Below are positions 16,524-24,354 of a DNA stretch of 59,955 nt, in pieces. The notes under the pieces were generated by a model. It saw only the letters and a list, made by a program, of their open reading frames with translations, made no database searches and had not been told where the DNA came from. Numbering within the stretch: position 1 is the stretch's first letter; every line of letters begins with the position of its first letter. The translations under genes were made by a program, and so were the position numbers. The DNA comes from CBDUBS01 sp965365445 (GTDB taxonomy: Bacteria; Bacteroidota; Rhodothermia; Rhodothermales; DASSAV01), in the NCBI GenBank assembly GCA_965365445.1, contig CBDUBS010000004.1, positions 1 to 59,955 of the forward strand, in the 5' to 3' direction.

Positions 16524-17759
16524 ATGAAGCGCGTCCTATCGGTTCTTTTCGTCGCTGTTTTGTGCCCCTCAACCGCCGGGGCGCAAAGCGCGACCCGGCC
16601 AGATATTGTCACCTTTCCCGGTTGGAAGCACCTCTCCTCCAAAACGGGAGACCTGCCGACACCTAACCTGGGCAATCAGCAGACTTCGAGCGTCGTGTTC
16701 GACGTCGATAAGGATGGCGTCAACGACTTCATTATAACGGAGCGAACCCAGCCTGATGCCGTAACCTGGTTTCGCCGCACCAAAAACGGCTGGGACCGGT
16801 ATGTCGTGGATGCGGAGAAAGTACGCATCGAGGCCGGGTCGGTGGCCTATGATGTCGATAAAGATGGCGACCTCGATCTGGTTGCCGGAGGAGACGGCCA
16901 GTCCAATCAGGTCTGGTGGTGGGAAAATCCGTATCCCGATTTCAGTCCGGATAGGCCCTGGAAACGATATCTAATCAAGAACAGCGGCGCCAAAAAACAT
17001 CATGATCAGATCTTCGGAGATGTGGACGGTGACGGAAAGGATGAGCTTGTTTTCTGGAATCAGAGTGGCTTTTCTCTTTACATGGCGGACATTCCACAGA
17101 ATCCAAAGGAAAGCTCCGAATGGCCTATGACGGTTATCTATGAGTGGGGCCCCGACGAGATGCAGCAACGAGGAAACTATCCTCCTTTTAAAAAGCCGAA
17201 TGAGCACGAAGGGTTTGCCATCGCCGATATTGACGGGGATGGCATCGATGACATCGTAGGAGGGGGCCACTGGTTCAAATATAAAGAAGGCGCCAAGTTT
17301 ACTCCGCAGGTCATAGACGCTTCGTATACGTTCACTCGCCCGATGGTCGCCCAGTTCATCGAGGGGGGGCGGCCGGAAGTCGTGCTCGTGGCCGGCGACG
17401 GTACCGCTCCCATGGTCCTTTATGAATGGCAGAACGGCACCTGGAAGCCGCGGATCATCCGAGAAGAGGTGATCGACGGGCATTCGGTTGCCGTGGCCGA
17501 CGTAAATGGAGACGGCCACCCGGATATCTTCAATGCTGAGATGCAGCTCGGCAAAAACCCCAACCCTCGCACCATGGTATTGCTGGGCGACGGAAAGGGA
17601 GGCTTTACGGAAAAGATGATTCAGACGGGCTGCGGCATACATGAATCGAAACTAGCCGACCTCGATGGGGATGGTGACCTCGACGTGTTAGGTAAACCCT
17701 ATACCTGGGATGCACCTCGCCTCGATATCTGGCTCAATCAGGGCAATGCCTTCCAATAA
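16524..17759 (+). CDS. Secreted FG-GAP/VCBS beta-propeller protein, type C
   Basis: 411 aa with a Sec signal peptide cleaved near AGAQS; there is no lipobox Cys, so it is periplasmic or released. FG-GAP calcium loops include DVDKDGVND, DVDKDGDLD, DVDGDGKDE, DIDGDGIDD, DVNGDGHPD and DLDGDGDLD, enough for a seven-bladed propeller. Other conserved pieces are WWWENPYPD and CGIHESKLADLDGDGDLD. It is a distinct subtype: it does not align end to end with the propellers at 5612 or 17818. ATG 16524 is chosen because upstream in-frame sequence belongs to the SusD tail. The gene follows susD by 55 bases. Function is unknown; ligand or metal-dependent binding at the envelope is inferred. Confidence 0.83.
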   Translation: MKRVLSVLFVAVLCPSTAGAQSATRPDIVTFPGWKHLSSKTGDLPTPNLGNQQTSSVVFDVDKDGVNDFIITERTQPDAVTWFRRTKNGWDRYVVDAEKVRIEAGSVAYDVDKDGDLDLVAGGDGQSNQVWWWENPYPDFSPDRPWKRYLIKNSGAKKHHDQIFGDVDGDGKDELVFWNQSGFSLYMADIPQNPKESSEWPMTVIYEWGPDEMQQRGNYPPFKKPNEHEGFAIADIDGDGIDDIVGGGHWFKYKEGAKFTPQVIDASYTFTRPMVAQFIEGGRPEVVLVAGDGTAPMVLYEWQNGTWKPRIIREEVIDGHSVAVADVNGDGHPDIFNAEMQLGKNPNPRTMVLLGDGKGGFTEKMIQTGCGIHESKLADLDGDGDLDVLGKPYTWDAPRLDIWLNQGNAFQ

Positions 17760-17817
17760 CCGCGTCGATTTTTTTGGTGGTATCTCATTCATGCTACTCG
17801 TTACTCCGGTCAAGTTT

Positions 17818-19056
17818 ATGAAACGACTCATCCGTAATTATCTGACAGCCATGCCCAGCGGCTTTCTCGGGCTGGTTCTTTTACTGGCTGCTTGTGAAAC
17901 GGCCCCCCAGGCGACAGAGCAAAGGGCGCAATTAGCGTTCGATACGGTGCGTGTTGCCACGGACGCCAACCTGTGGTGGGCGCGAGGACTCGCCGATCTC
18001 AATTCCGATGGCCTTATCGATGTGGCTTTGCAGGACAACAACGGTCATGGGGGTTGGCTGGGCTGGCTGGAAGCCCGCGACGGCGGACGATCGTGGGTGC
18101 GGCACACCATCGCTGAAAAAGGTCCGAAAGGCGAAACGTTCGCCGCAGGGGACCTTGATGTTGGCGATTTCGACAACGACGGTGATATCGATGTGCTCGG
18201 GTTCGAACACCAGGGTGAGTGGGACAAGGGAAGCGCTCCGACCAACATATACTGGTATTCCAATCCGGAGTGGAAGCCGGTACTCATCGGCTCTGCACCG
18301 GAGTTTGTCAAGGATGTCAGTGTGGCTGATTTTAACGGCGACGGAAAACTGGATGTGGTTACTATTACATACCAGAAGAATATGCTCACCGTTTTTCGGC
18401 AGGACGCACCGGACTCATGGACCAAGGTGCAAGATTTTATGGTCCCAAATCTCCATGAAGGAATGGATGTGGGCGATCTCGACGGCGACGGCGACCCCGA
18501 CGTCGCCGCAAACGGTTACTGGTTGGAGAATCCGGGCGCCGACTTGACCGGCGAATGGGTGGTGCGTTCCATTGACGACAAATGGCACAACCAGGACGGA
18601 GATTGGTCGAAAAATGCGACTAAAGTTTCTGTAGGAGACGCCAATGGTGACGGCCGCGCTGATGTGTTCATTTCTCACAGCGAACGAGCCGGTTATCCAC
18701 TCGCATGGTACGAAGCTGCCGATCCGAAAAACGGCGCCTGGACCGAGCACATCATTGCTGAAGAATGGCCTGCAGCGCAGTCCATGCAGCTGGCCGATAT
18801 GGATTTGGATGGCGACATGGATGTGATTGCGGGCGTGAACGCCGGGCGAGCGAAAAACCTTGAGTTTACCTCATACCCCGTTACGGTATTCCTCAACGGT
18901 GGTGATGGCTTGAGTTGGACACGCTCCGAAATAACCGACCAGGGTATTTACAATGGTCAGGTAGCCGATGTTGATGGAGACGGCGATCAGGACATTTTCC
19001 GATTGGCATCCCACGATGCTACGGCATTTAATATTCTGATAAACACGATTAAGTAG
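17818..19056 (+). CDS. FG-GAP/VCBS beta-propeller lipoprotein, type A
   Basis: 412-aa predicted outer-membrane lipoprotein; ATG 17818 gives a signal peptide with lipobox LLAAC. FG-GAP repeats with Ca2+ loops such as DLNSDGLID, DFDNDGDID, DFNGDGKLD, DLDGDGDPD, DANGDGRAD, DMDLDGDMD and DVDGDGDQD fill the rest. It aligns with the first propeller (residues about 25-395) of the 1205-aa protein: HEGMDVGDLDGDGDPDV, SHSERAGYPLAWYEA and the QGIYNGQVADVDGDGD end all have counterparts there. It is the last gene of the susCD run, and a hairpin follows 10 bases after the stop. A role with the type B lipoprotein at 5612 is inferred because both types occur fused at 7615. Confidence 0.86.
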   Translation: MKRLIRNYLTAMPSGFLGLVLLLAACETAPQATEQRAQLAFDTVRVATDANLWWARGLADLNSDGLIDVALQDNNGHGGWLGWLEARDGGRSWVRHTIAEKGPKGETFAAGDLDVGDFDNDGDIDVLGFEHQGEWDKGSAPTNIYWYSNPEWKPVLIGSAPEFVKDVSVADFNGDGKLDVVTITYQKNMLTVFRQDAPDSWTKVQDFMVPNLHEGMDVGDLDGDGDPDVAANGYWLENPGADLTGEWVVRSIDDKWHNQDGDWSKNATKVSVGDANGDGRADVFISHSERAGYPLAWYEAADPKNGAWTEHIIAEEWPAAQSMQLADMDLDGDMDVIAGVNAGRAKNLEFTSYPVTVFLNGGDGLSWTRSEITDQGIYNGQVADVDGDGDQDIFRLASHDATAFNILINTIK

Positions 19057-19065
19057 TAGGTGGCT

Positions 19066-19098
19066 ACGGGCTCGAGAGATCGGGCAACAGGAGCCCGT
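19066..19098 (+). terminator. Candidate terminator hairpin after the susCD/FG-GAP run
   Basis: ACGGGCTC (19066-19073) and GAGCCCGT (19091-19098) are exact complements separated by 17 bases, 10 bases after the propeller stop and 46 before the MFS start. The following bases (TCGTTTC) are only moderately T-rich, so it may attenuate rather than stop transcription into the transporter gene. Confidence 0.4.
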
Positions 19099-19143
19099 TC
19101 GTTTCAGGTGCTGATTCACTTTCTTATTTACGTCCATTATGCC

Positions 19144-20670
19144 ATGCATACCGAGATGATACAGCCGGTAGAACGGAAGCAGCTGTTCGTGGGTAGTTGC
19201 GTCGCTCTGATTGCTACCTCGGTGGCGTTTGCCACAGTCGGCGGCATCATGCTGGCGCTCAAACGCGAATTTATACTGACCAACGCCGAAGTCGGATACA
19301 TCGGGGGTGCGGCGCTCTGGGGATTTGCCGTATCGCAATTTGCCTTTTCGCCACTGGTCGATACGCTCGGTTTTCGCGCCCTCCTCCGGCTCTCTTTCGT
19401 CGGGCACCTGGCGGGGACTCTAATTATGATATTCGCCGGGGGCTTCTGGACGTTGTTCACGGGCGCTCTCGTCATCGCAATGGCGAACGGACTGGTCGAG
19501 GGGGCATGCAATCCGCTCGTAGCTACGCTGTATCCGGAAAACAAGACGGTTCGCCTGAATCAGTTTCACGTATGGTTTCCCGGTGGCATCGTCATCGGTG
19601 GGCTATCCATCTGGCTGCTTGATCTTGCCGGAGTGACGGCTTGGGAGTTCAAACTTATTTTAATTCTCATACCCACACTCGGTTATGGCGTACTCCTCCT
19701 TACCAAGACCTTTCCTCCTTCGGAGAATGTTCAGGCCGGAGTAAGCGTAGGGGAGATGTTCAGGGCGACCTTCACGACGCCGCTGTACTTACTCCTGCTG
19801 GGCTGCATTGTCATCACGGCCTCAACCGAGCTTGGTCCAAATCGGTGGGTGCCGGCCGTACTCGAGGCCGGTGGCCTGCCGGGCATTCTGGTTCTGGCCT
19901 ATATAAATGGCCTGATGGCCTTAATGCGCTATAAGGCAGGGGTTGCCGTGCACAGGTTGACGCCCACCGGGGTGCTTTTCGGTTCGGTCATTCTGGCGGC
20001 GGCCGGTCTCTACTGGCTGAGTTTTGCCGAGTCGCTCATCATGGCGATTCTGGCGGCTACGGTGTTCGCGATGGGAGTTTGCTACGTGTGGCCGACCATC
20101 CTGGGAGTGGTTTCAGAGAGAATTCCGCGCAGCGGAGCCGTCGGGTTGGGGCTCATGAGTGCTGCCGGGATGCTTGCCGTGGGCCTGTTTACTTCGCCGC
20201 AAATGGGAGAAATAGCCGACCGGTATGCCCATCAAGTTCTTCCGCAGCAGGAAACGGTGAGGGTGTTACAGCATACGCGGGACGTGTATACCGAAGCGTT
20301 GGATCAGGTAGTCCCAGAGGTTCGGAGCGACGTTCGGTTTACGCTCCAACGTATCGAAGAAACGCTTTCACTGTATGCCGCTACCGGATCGTTGCCGGAA
20401 ATAACGACCGCCAACGCTTTACGTGCCATCATTGACAGCGAGACAGCGCTGGAAACGGCTGGGATCGCTGACTCCGGCACACCGGCGGCGCAGGCCGGAG
20501 CGATCATCGGGCCTGCCGACAATTACGGGGGGCGGATGTCGTTCCGTTGGATCGTGCCGTTTACGTGCATTACGATTGTTGTTTTCGGGGCATTGTACTT
20601 CAAGGAAAAGAAATCGGGTGGGTACCGCGTACGCAGCATTACTGAGAACCCCTCCGGCGTTCCGGTCTGA
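19144..20670 (+). CDS. MFS transporter with large loop before last helix
   Basis: Inner-membrane major facilitator superfamily carrier, 508 aa from ATG 19144 (19156 is possible). Hydrophobic helices begin at about residue 15 (VGSCVALIATSVAFATVGG) and continue through two six-helix halves. PLVDTLGFRALLRLSF is the loop 2-3 region. Between the penultimate helix and the final helix (WIVPFTCITIVVFGALYF) is a hydrophilic, largely helical insert of about 110 residues (roughly 355-470), unusual for MFS. It lies after the SusCD/propeller genes and before the aldolase, so it most likely brings the periplasmic product into the cytoplasm. The insert might sense or bind substrate; this is inference. Confidence 0.88.
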   Translation: MHTEMIQPVERKQLFVGSCVALIATSVAFATVGGIMLALKREFILTNAEVGYIGGAALWGFAVSQFAFSPLVDTLGFRALLRLSFVGHLAGTLIMIFAGGFWTLFTGALVIAMANGLVEGACNPLVATLYPENKTVRLNQFHVWFPGGIVIGGLSIWLLDLAGVTAWEFKLILILIPTLGYGVLLLTKTFPPSENVQAGVSVGEMFRATFTTPLYLLLLGCIVITASTELGPNRWVPAVLEAGGLPGILVLAYINGLMALMRYKAGVAVHRLTPTGVLFGSVILAAAGLYWLSFAESLIMAILAATVFAMGVCYVWPTILGVVSERIPRSGAVGLGLMSAAGMLAVGLFTSPQMGEIADRYAHQVLPQQETVRVLQHTRDVYTEALDQVVPEVRSDVRFTLQRIEETLSLYAATGSLPEITTANALRAIIDSETALETAGIADSGTPAAQAGAIIGPADNYGGRMSFRWIVPFTCITIVVFGALYFKEKKSGGYRVRSITENPSGVPV

Positions 20671-20687
20671 CCAACCGAATTACGCTG

Positions 20688-21629
20688 TCAGCTTCTAAAA
20701 GCATGCGCCTGGCCGGCCGAACCAAGCATGATGCTGCGTTGGGCGATGAGCGCTGCGAATTCGGCCATGAAACAGGCGCCCGGAACGCGCAGGTCGGTGC
20801 CGTCAGGATGATCGCGGAAATACTCCCGATGTACCCGCGTCCAGATGAGGCGGCTGTCGGTGTCGATGTTGATTTTAGTGATCCCCAGGGCGGCGACCTG
20901 CGGAATGAGGTGTTCGTCCAGCCCTCGAGCATCCGAGTCGAGAGAGCCTCCGGCGAGATTGATACGTCTTACCTCGGCGGCCGGCACTGAGGATGCTCCG
21001 TGTAGAACAAGAGGAAACCCGGGAAGCCTCTCCTGAATGGCCGACAGGCGATCCAGGTGCAGCCGGGCTTCGCCTTTGAACTTGTACGCCCCGTGGCTTG
21101 TACCAATGGCTACGGCCAGGCTGTCGCATCCGGTCCGCTCTATAAACTCGGCTGCGGCGGCCGGATCGGTCAGCATGGCGTTCTTCTCTGCCATTTGCAC
21201 ATCGTCCTCCTTCCCCCCAAGTGTGCCCAGTTCGGCTTCCACGCGAATACCATATTCGTGCGCCCTCTCAACGACCCGGCGCGTGATTGCCGCGTTGTCA
21301 TCGAACGGCGCGTGCGACGCATCAATCATTACCGAAGCAAAATGTCCTGATTCGATGGCCTCATAGCAGGTATGCTCGTCTCCGTGATCGAGATGGGCAG
21401 CAAAAATCGCCTCCGGATGGACGACCGAGGCGGTATGGATGATCGCTTCAAGGACTGCCGCCGGAGCATAGCGACGGGCTCTCGGGGAGACGGCAATAAT
21501 GAAAGGTGCTTCGGCAGCCAGATTGCCCTGGAAAACGGCAAGTACCTGCTCCAGGGTATTTATGCTGTATGCGCCTATTGCGAAACGGCCATAGGCCTCG
21601 CTAAATAAAACGTGTGGATCGATCTGCAT
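20688..21629 (-). CDS. Class II (zinc) ketose-bisphosphate aldolase
   Basis: Zinc-dependent aldolase of the FbaA/GatY/KbaY family, 313 aa. Zinc ligands are the His of FAAHLDHGD, Glu in VEAELGTLGG, His in AIGTSHGAYK, and His in LVLHGASSVP. NIDTDSRLIWTR is the phosphate-binding strand region. It would cleave a ketose 1-phosphate or 1,6-bisphosphate to dihydroxyacetone phosphate and an aldehyde. The start ATG at 21629 faces the gntR gene across a 155-base gap. It converges on the MFS gene with only 17 bases between stops. It is the second aldolase of the locus, next to the class I TalC-like enzyme at 1902, so two carbon-carbon cleavages or two substrates are implied. Substrate not assigned. Confidence 0.93.
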   Translation of the reverse strand: MQIDPHVLFSEAYGRFAIGAYSINTLEQVLAVFQGNLAAEAPFIIAVSPRARRYAPAAVLEAIIHTASVVHPEAIFAAHLDHGDEHTCYEAIESGHFASVMIDASHAPFDDNAAITRRVVERAHEYGIRVEAELGTLGGKEDDVQMAEKNAMLTDPAAAAEFIERTGCDSLAVAIGTSHGAYKFKGEARLHLDRLSAIQERLPGFPLVLHGASSVPAAEVRRINLAGGSLDSDARGLDEHLIPQVAALGITKINIDTDSRLIWTRVHREYFRDHPDGTDLRVPGACFMAEFAALIAQRSIMLGSAGQAHAFRS

Positions 21630-21661
21630 GATTATTCTGGAATGGTGATGCAGCGATTAAA

Positions 21662-21671
21662 TGTATATACA
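21662..21671. promoter_or_regulatory. Candidate GntR (HutC-type) operator in the divergent promoter region
   Basis: TGTATATACA is a perfect palindrome whose core GTATATAC fits the GT-x-TA-x-AC pattern described for HutC-subfamily GntR regulators. It lies 33 bases upstream of the aldolase start and 114 bases upstream of the gntR start, in an A/T-rich stretch where divergent promoters would be expected. A second shorter palindrome, TGTACA, stands at 21695-21700. Autoregulation together with control of the aldolase gene is inferred. Confidence 0.5.
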
Positions 21672-21784
21672 AGTTAATCATTTAATACCGGTTTTGTACA
21701 TTTTGAATGGTCATCCTGCGTGAAATCAAGTTGGAAACGAGCGGCTGATTACGATGACAACGCTTCTGACTCGCTCGCCGATTT

Positions 21785-22519
21785 ATGATTGATCCCGACA
21801 GTAAACAGCCTTTGTACCACCAGGTCTACGAGGCGCTACGGGGGTGCATTCTGAGGGGCGAGTGGCTGCCCGGCTCGCTGCTTCCCTCTGAAAACGAACT
21901 CGTGGAGCGTTACGATCTCAGCCGCGGCACGATCAGGCAAGCACTGGGCGTGCTTGTCCGGGATGGACTTGTATATCGACGGCAGGGCAGAGGGACGTAT
22001 GTCGCTCATCCTACCTTTCAGCAGGCGGCTGGAAAGATGATTACGTTTTCGGAGGATATGCGTCGCCGTGGACTTACGCCCTCCACGGAAGTACTGTTGT
22101 CGGGAATTGTTGCAGCCCAGGGAGATATAGCACAAAAGCTGGGAGTTAAGGGAGGGGAGCCCCTGGCCCGTATCGTCCGCCTTCGCCTGGCCGATGCCGA
22201 ACCGATGAGCATTGAGGATTCATACCTTGTCAGTCGGTTGTGCCCTGGTGTTTTGCTGAACGATTATTCGCGGGCGTCTCTTCGTGAAACACTAATGAGG
22301 CGGTACGGACTGGAGCAGGTCCGGGGCGAGCAAATCATTCGTGCCGTTCCCGCCTTCGGAGAGGCATCTCAACGCCTGAAGATCAAGCCGGGTAAGGCAG
22401 CGCTCCTTTATCTGGAACGGGTAACATATACCCAGCTAGATGTGCCTCTCGAATTTCTGAAGGTCTATCATCGGGGGGATCGCTACGCCATTCATAATGA
22501 TTTATCGGGTTGGCAATAA
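21785..22519 (+). CDS. GntR-family transcriptional regulator with UTRA domain (HutC subfamily)
   Basis: 244 aa. Residues about 8-75 are the winged helix: PLYHQVYEALRGCILRGEW, LPSENELVERYDLSRGTIRQ (recognition helix) and GLVYRRQGRGTYVA. The remaining residues form the UTRA effector domain, with TFSEDMRRRGLTPST, LARIVRLRLADAEPMSIED and FLKVYHRGDRYAI. UTRA regulators typically bind sugar phosphates or related small acids and release DNA. The gene is divergent from the aldolase and precedes the FGGY kinase, with candidate operators on both sides (21662-21671 and 22542-22557). It is therefore the most likely intracellular substrate sensor of this locus. Confidence 0.94.
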   Translation: MIDPDSKQPLYHQVYEALRGCILRGEWLPGSLLPSENELVERYDLSRGTIRQALGVLVRDGLVYRRQGRGTYVAHPTFQQAAGKMITFSEDMRRRGLTPSTEVLLSGIVAAQGDIAQKLGVKGGEPLARIVRLRLADAEPMSIEDSYLVSRLCPGVLLNDYSRASLRETLMRRYGLEQVRGEQIIRAVPAFGEASQRLKIKPGKAALLYLERVTYTQLDVPLEFLKVYHRGDRYAIHNDLSGWQ

Positions 22520-22541
22520 AGGTTTTTTGTTTTTTCAACTT

Positions 22542-22557
22542 GTATGGACAACCATAC
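22542..22557. promoter_or_regulatory. Inverted repeat upstream of the FGGY kinase gene
   Basis: GTATGG (22542-22547) and CCATAC (22552-22557) are exact complements around ACAA, flanked by TT and CGACAA. It lies 22 bases after the gntR stop and 130 bases before the kinase start. The left arm resembles the GTATATAC core found upstream of gntR, so a second site for the same regulator is possible. No T tract follows, which speaks against a terminator. Confidence 0.4.
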
Positions 22558-22687
22558 GACAATTGCTTATCATCTCACGTAGAGCCTTGGTTGAATTGTT
22601 GGGGAGGTCAAAGAATTGTTTCCGTATTGAACCCGAACTGCCGCGGTGAGGTTGGCCCCGGTTCCGGGAAACGCCTTCTTCCATACT

Positions 22688-24211
22688 ATGGTTTTATTGG
22701 GATTGGATATCGGAACTTCATCGATTAAGGCAGTGGCTTACGAGAGCGCCACCGGTAAGGTGATCTCGCTAGTCAGAAAGCCAACGCCGGTAGTTTCTCC
22801 CGCCCCCGGCTTGAGCGAATACGACCCTGAACGGCTGTGGCTCACCGCTGCGGCATGTCTCAGGGAAATAACGGCATCCATTCACGGGGATAAGGTGGCA
22901 GCCGTCTGCCTGAGCAGTTTCGGAGAGGTAGGCGTTCCGCTATGCAGCAAGGGCAAGCCGCTTTATCCAGCCGTTGCATGGTTCGACACCCGGTGCGCAT
23001 CCCAGACGGCTCGTTGCAGCAGTGAGATCACGCCAGGCCGATTTCATGAGATGACCGGACAGCAGATCAGTACGTCTCTCGGCGTCAACAAATGGATGTG
23101 GTTTCGAGAGAACGAACCCTTACTGGCCGAGAGAACCCGCTACTGGCTATCAGTGCCCGACTATCTGGGGTGGCGATTGACGGGAGAGCGCGTTACGGAC
23201 TACAGCATAGCTTCCCGTACCGGCCTTTTTGATGCCCAACGTAAGGTCTGGGCGGCCGATATGTTGGCATTCTCCGGACTGAGGCGCGAACAATTACCTG
23301 AACCGATGCCGAGTGGCGTTGTGGTTGGCCGAGTGACGAAGAGGGCATCTGCATTGGTGGGTTTGTCGGAAGGCACCCCGTTCGTATTGGGCGGGCATGA
23401 CCACGTATGCGCCTGCCTGGCCGCCGGAGCTATCCATCCCGGCGGCGCCGTTGACTCGTCGGGTACGGCTCAAGCGTTGATCTGTATCGTGCCGACATTC
23501 ACCTCCAGCGCAGGGTTGGCGAATGGGGGATACCCTTGCTACCCTCACGTCGTACCGGGGCGGTACGTCGTCAAAGGAGGGCTCAAAGCAGCCGGGGGAG
23601 CGCTCGATTGGTTCGTTCGAGCGACGCTTTCTCCAGCCGCGGCGGCTTTGTCGTACGAATTACTCGAAGCGGAAGCCGAAAAAACCTCAGGCCGTTCGGC
23701 AGGACCGGTATGGTTGCCCTTTTTGCTGGGTACGGGCACGCCACTCGGCGATCCTGATGCCATGGCGGCCTTGATCGGCCTTCGCTTCGAGCATACCTCA
23801 GGGGATTTGTTTCGATCCTTGCTGGAAGCGTTGGCGTTTTTTACCCGGCTGAATCTGGAAGCGTTGGCTGCACTTACCGGAAGGGAGGCCGACCGCATCA
23901 TTCTGCTGGGAGGGGCAACCCGGCTAAAGCTGCTCTCCCGGCTGAAAGCTACCGTGATTGGTCTCCCTCTTTACGTATCGACTATTCCGGAGGCAGCGGC
24001 CACCGGTGCGGCTCTGTTGGCCGGAATCGGGGCAGGTGTTTTTGCAGACGTGGATGAGGCCTGTTCTTCCATGCGTTATCCGGTAGAGGAGATCAATCCG
24101 GAGAATGCATGGACACCGCTTTACGAGGATATTTACCGAGAGGTGTATCTCCCGCTTTATGATACCCTCAAACCGATCCAGGACCGACTAACGAGCATAA
24201 CGGCGCGCTAA
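22688..24211 (+). CDS. FGGY-family carbohydrate kinase (xylulokinase-like)
   Basis: Sugar kinase of the hexokinase/actin fold, 507 aa from ATG 22688, where the phosphate-1 motif LLGLDIGTSSIKAVAY begins. Further landmarks are SSFGEVGVPL, VAWFDTRC, VPDYLGWRLTG and FVLGGHDHVCACLAAGA (catalytic Asp expected here). The adenosine region carries GGAVDSSGTAQAL and IILLGGATRLKLLSRLKA. It would phosphorylate a ketose or polyol with ATP. It follows gntR and a possible operator, and precedes the oxidoreductase after 143 bases. Together with the PfkB kinase at 2555 the locus has two sugar kinases, agreeing with a two-phosphorylation route into the class II aldolase. Substrate unassigned. Confidence 0.92.
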   Translation: MVLLGLDIGTSSIKAVAYESATGKVISLVRKPTPVVSPAPGLSEYDPERLWLTAAACLREITASIHGDKVAAVCLSSFGEVGVPLCSKGKPLYPAVAWFDTRCASQTARCSSEITPGRFHEMTGQQISTSLGVNKWMWFRENEPLLAERTRYWLSVPDYLGWRLTGERVTDYSIASRTGLFDAQRKVWAADMLAFSGLRREQLPEPMPSGVVVGRVTKRASALVGLSEGTPFVLGGHDHVCACLAAGAIHPGGAVDSSGTAQALICIVPTFTSSAGLANGGYPCYPHVVPGRYVVKGGLKAAGGALDWFVRATLSPAAAALSYELLEAEAEKTSGRSAGPVWLPFLLGTGTPLGDPDAMAALIGLRFEHTSGDLFRSLLEALAFFTRLNLEALAALTGREADRIILLGGATRLKLLSRLKATVIGLPLYVSTIPEAAATGAALLAGIGAGVFADVDEACSSMRYPVEEINPENAWTPLYEDIYREVYLPLYDTLKPIQDRLTSITAR

Positions 24212-24354
24212 AGGTACCTGGCAAGCTATTGTAAAGGGCTGCCCAGACCCTGCGCAATTTTTTTTCGCCGAACTGTGGGTGAAGTCTCAGCTCGCGACGT
24301 CCTCTAGATGACTGCTCCCTTCATATTATCTTTACTTTTCATCTCGGCGCCCCG

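Noticed and set aside
5612..19056. Interpretation of the FG-GAP repeats as integrin-like adhesins or phage/toxin components
   Set aside because: Lipoprotein or Sec signals, placement within a SusCD and sugar-enzyme run, and homology among the propellers fit ligand handling better; no adhesin or toxin domains accompany them.
24236..24264. GGG/CCC pairs followed by eight T residues after the FGGY kinase gene
   Set aside because: The possible stem is only three to four base pairs with competing pairings; too weak to call a terminator.
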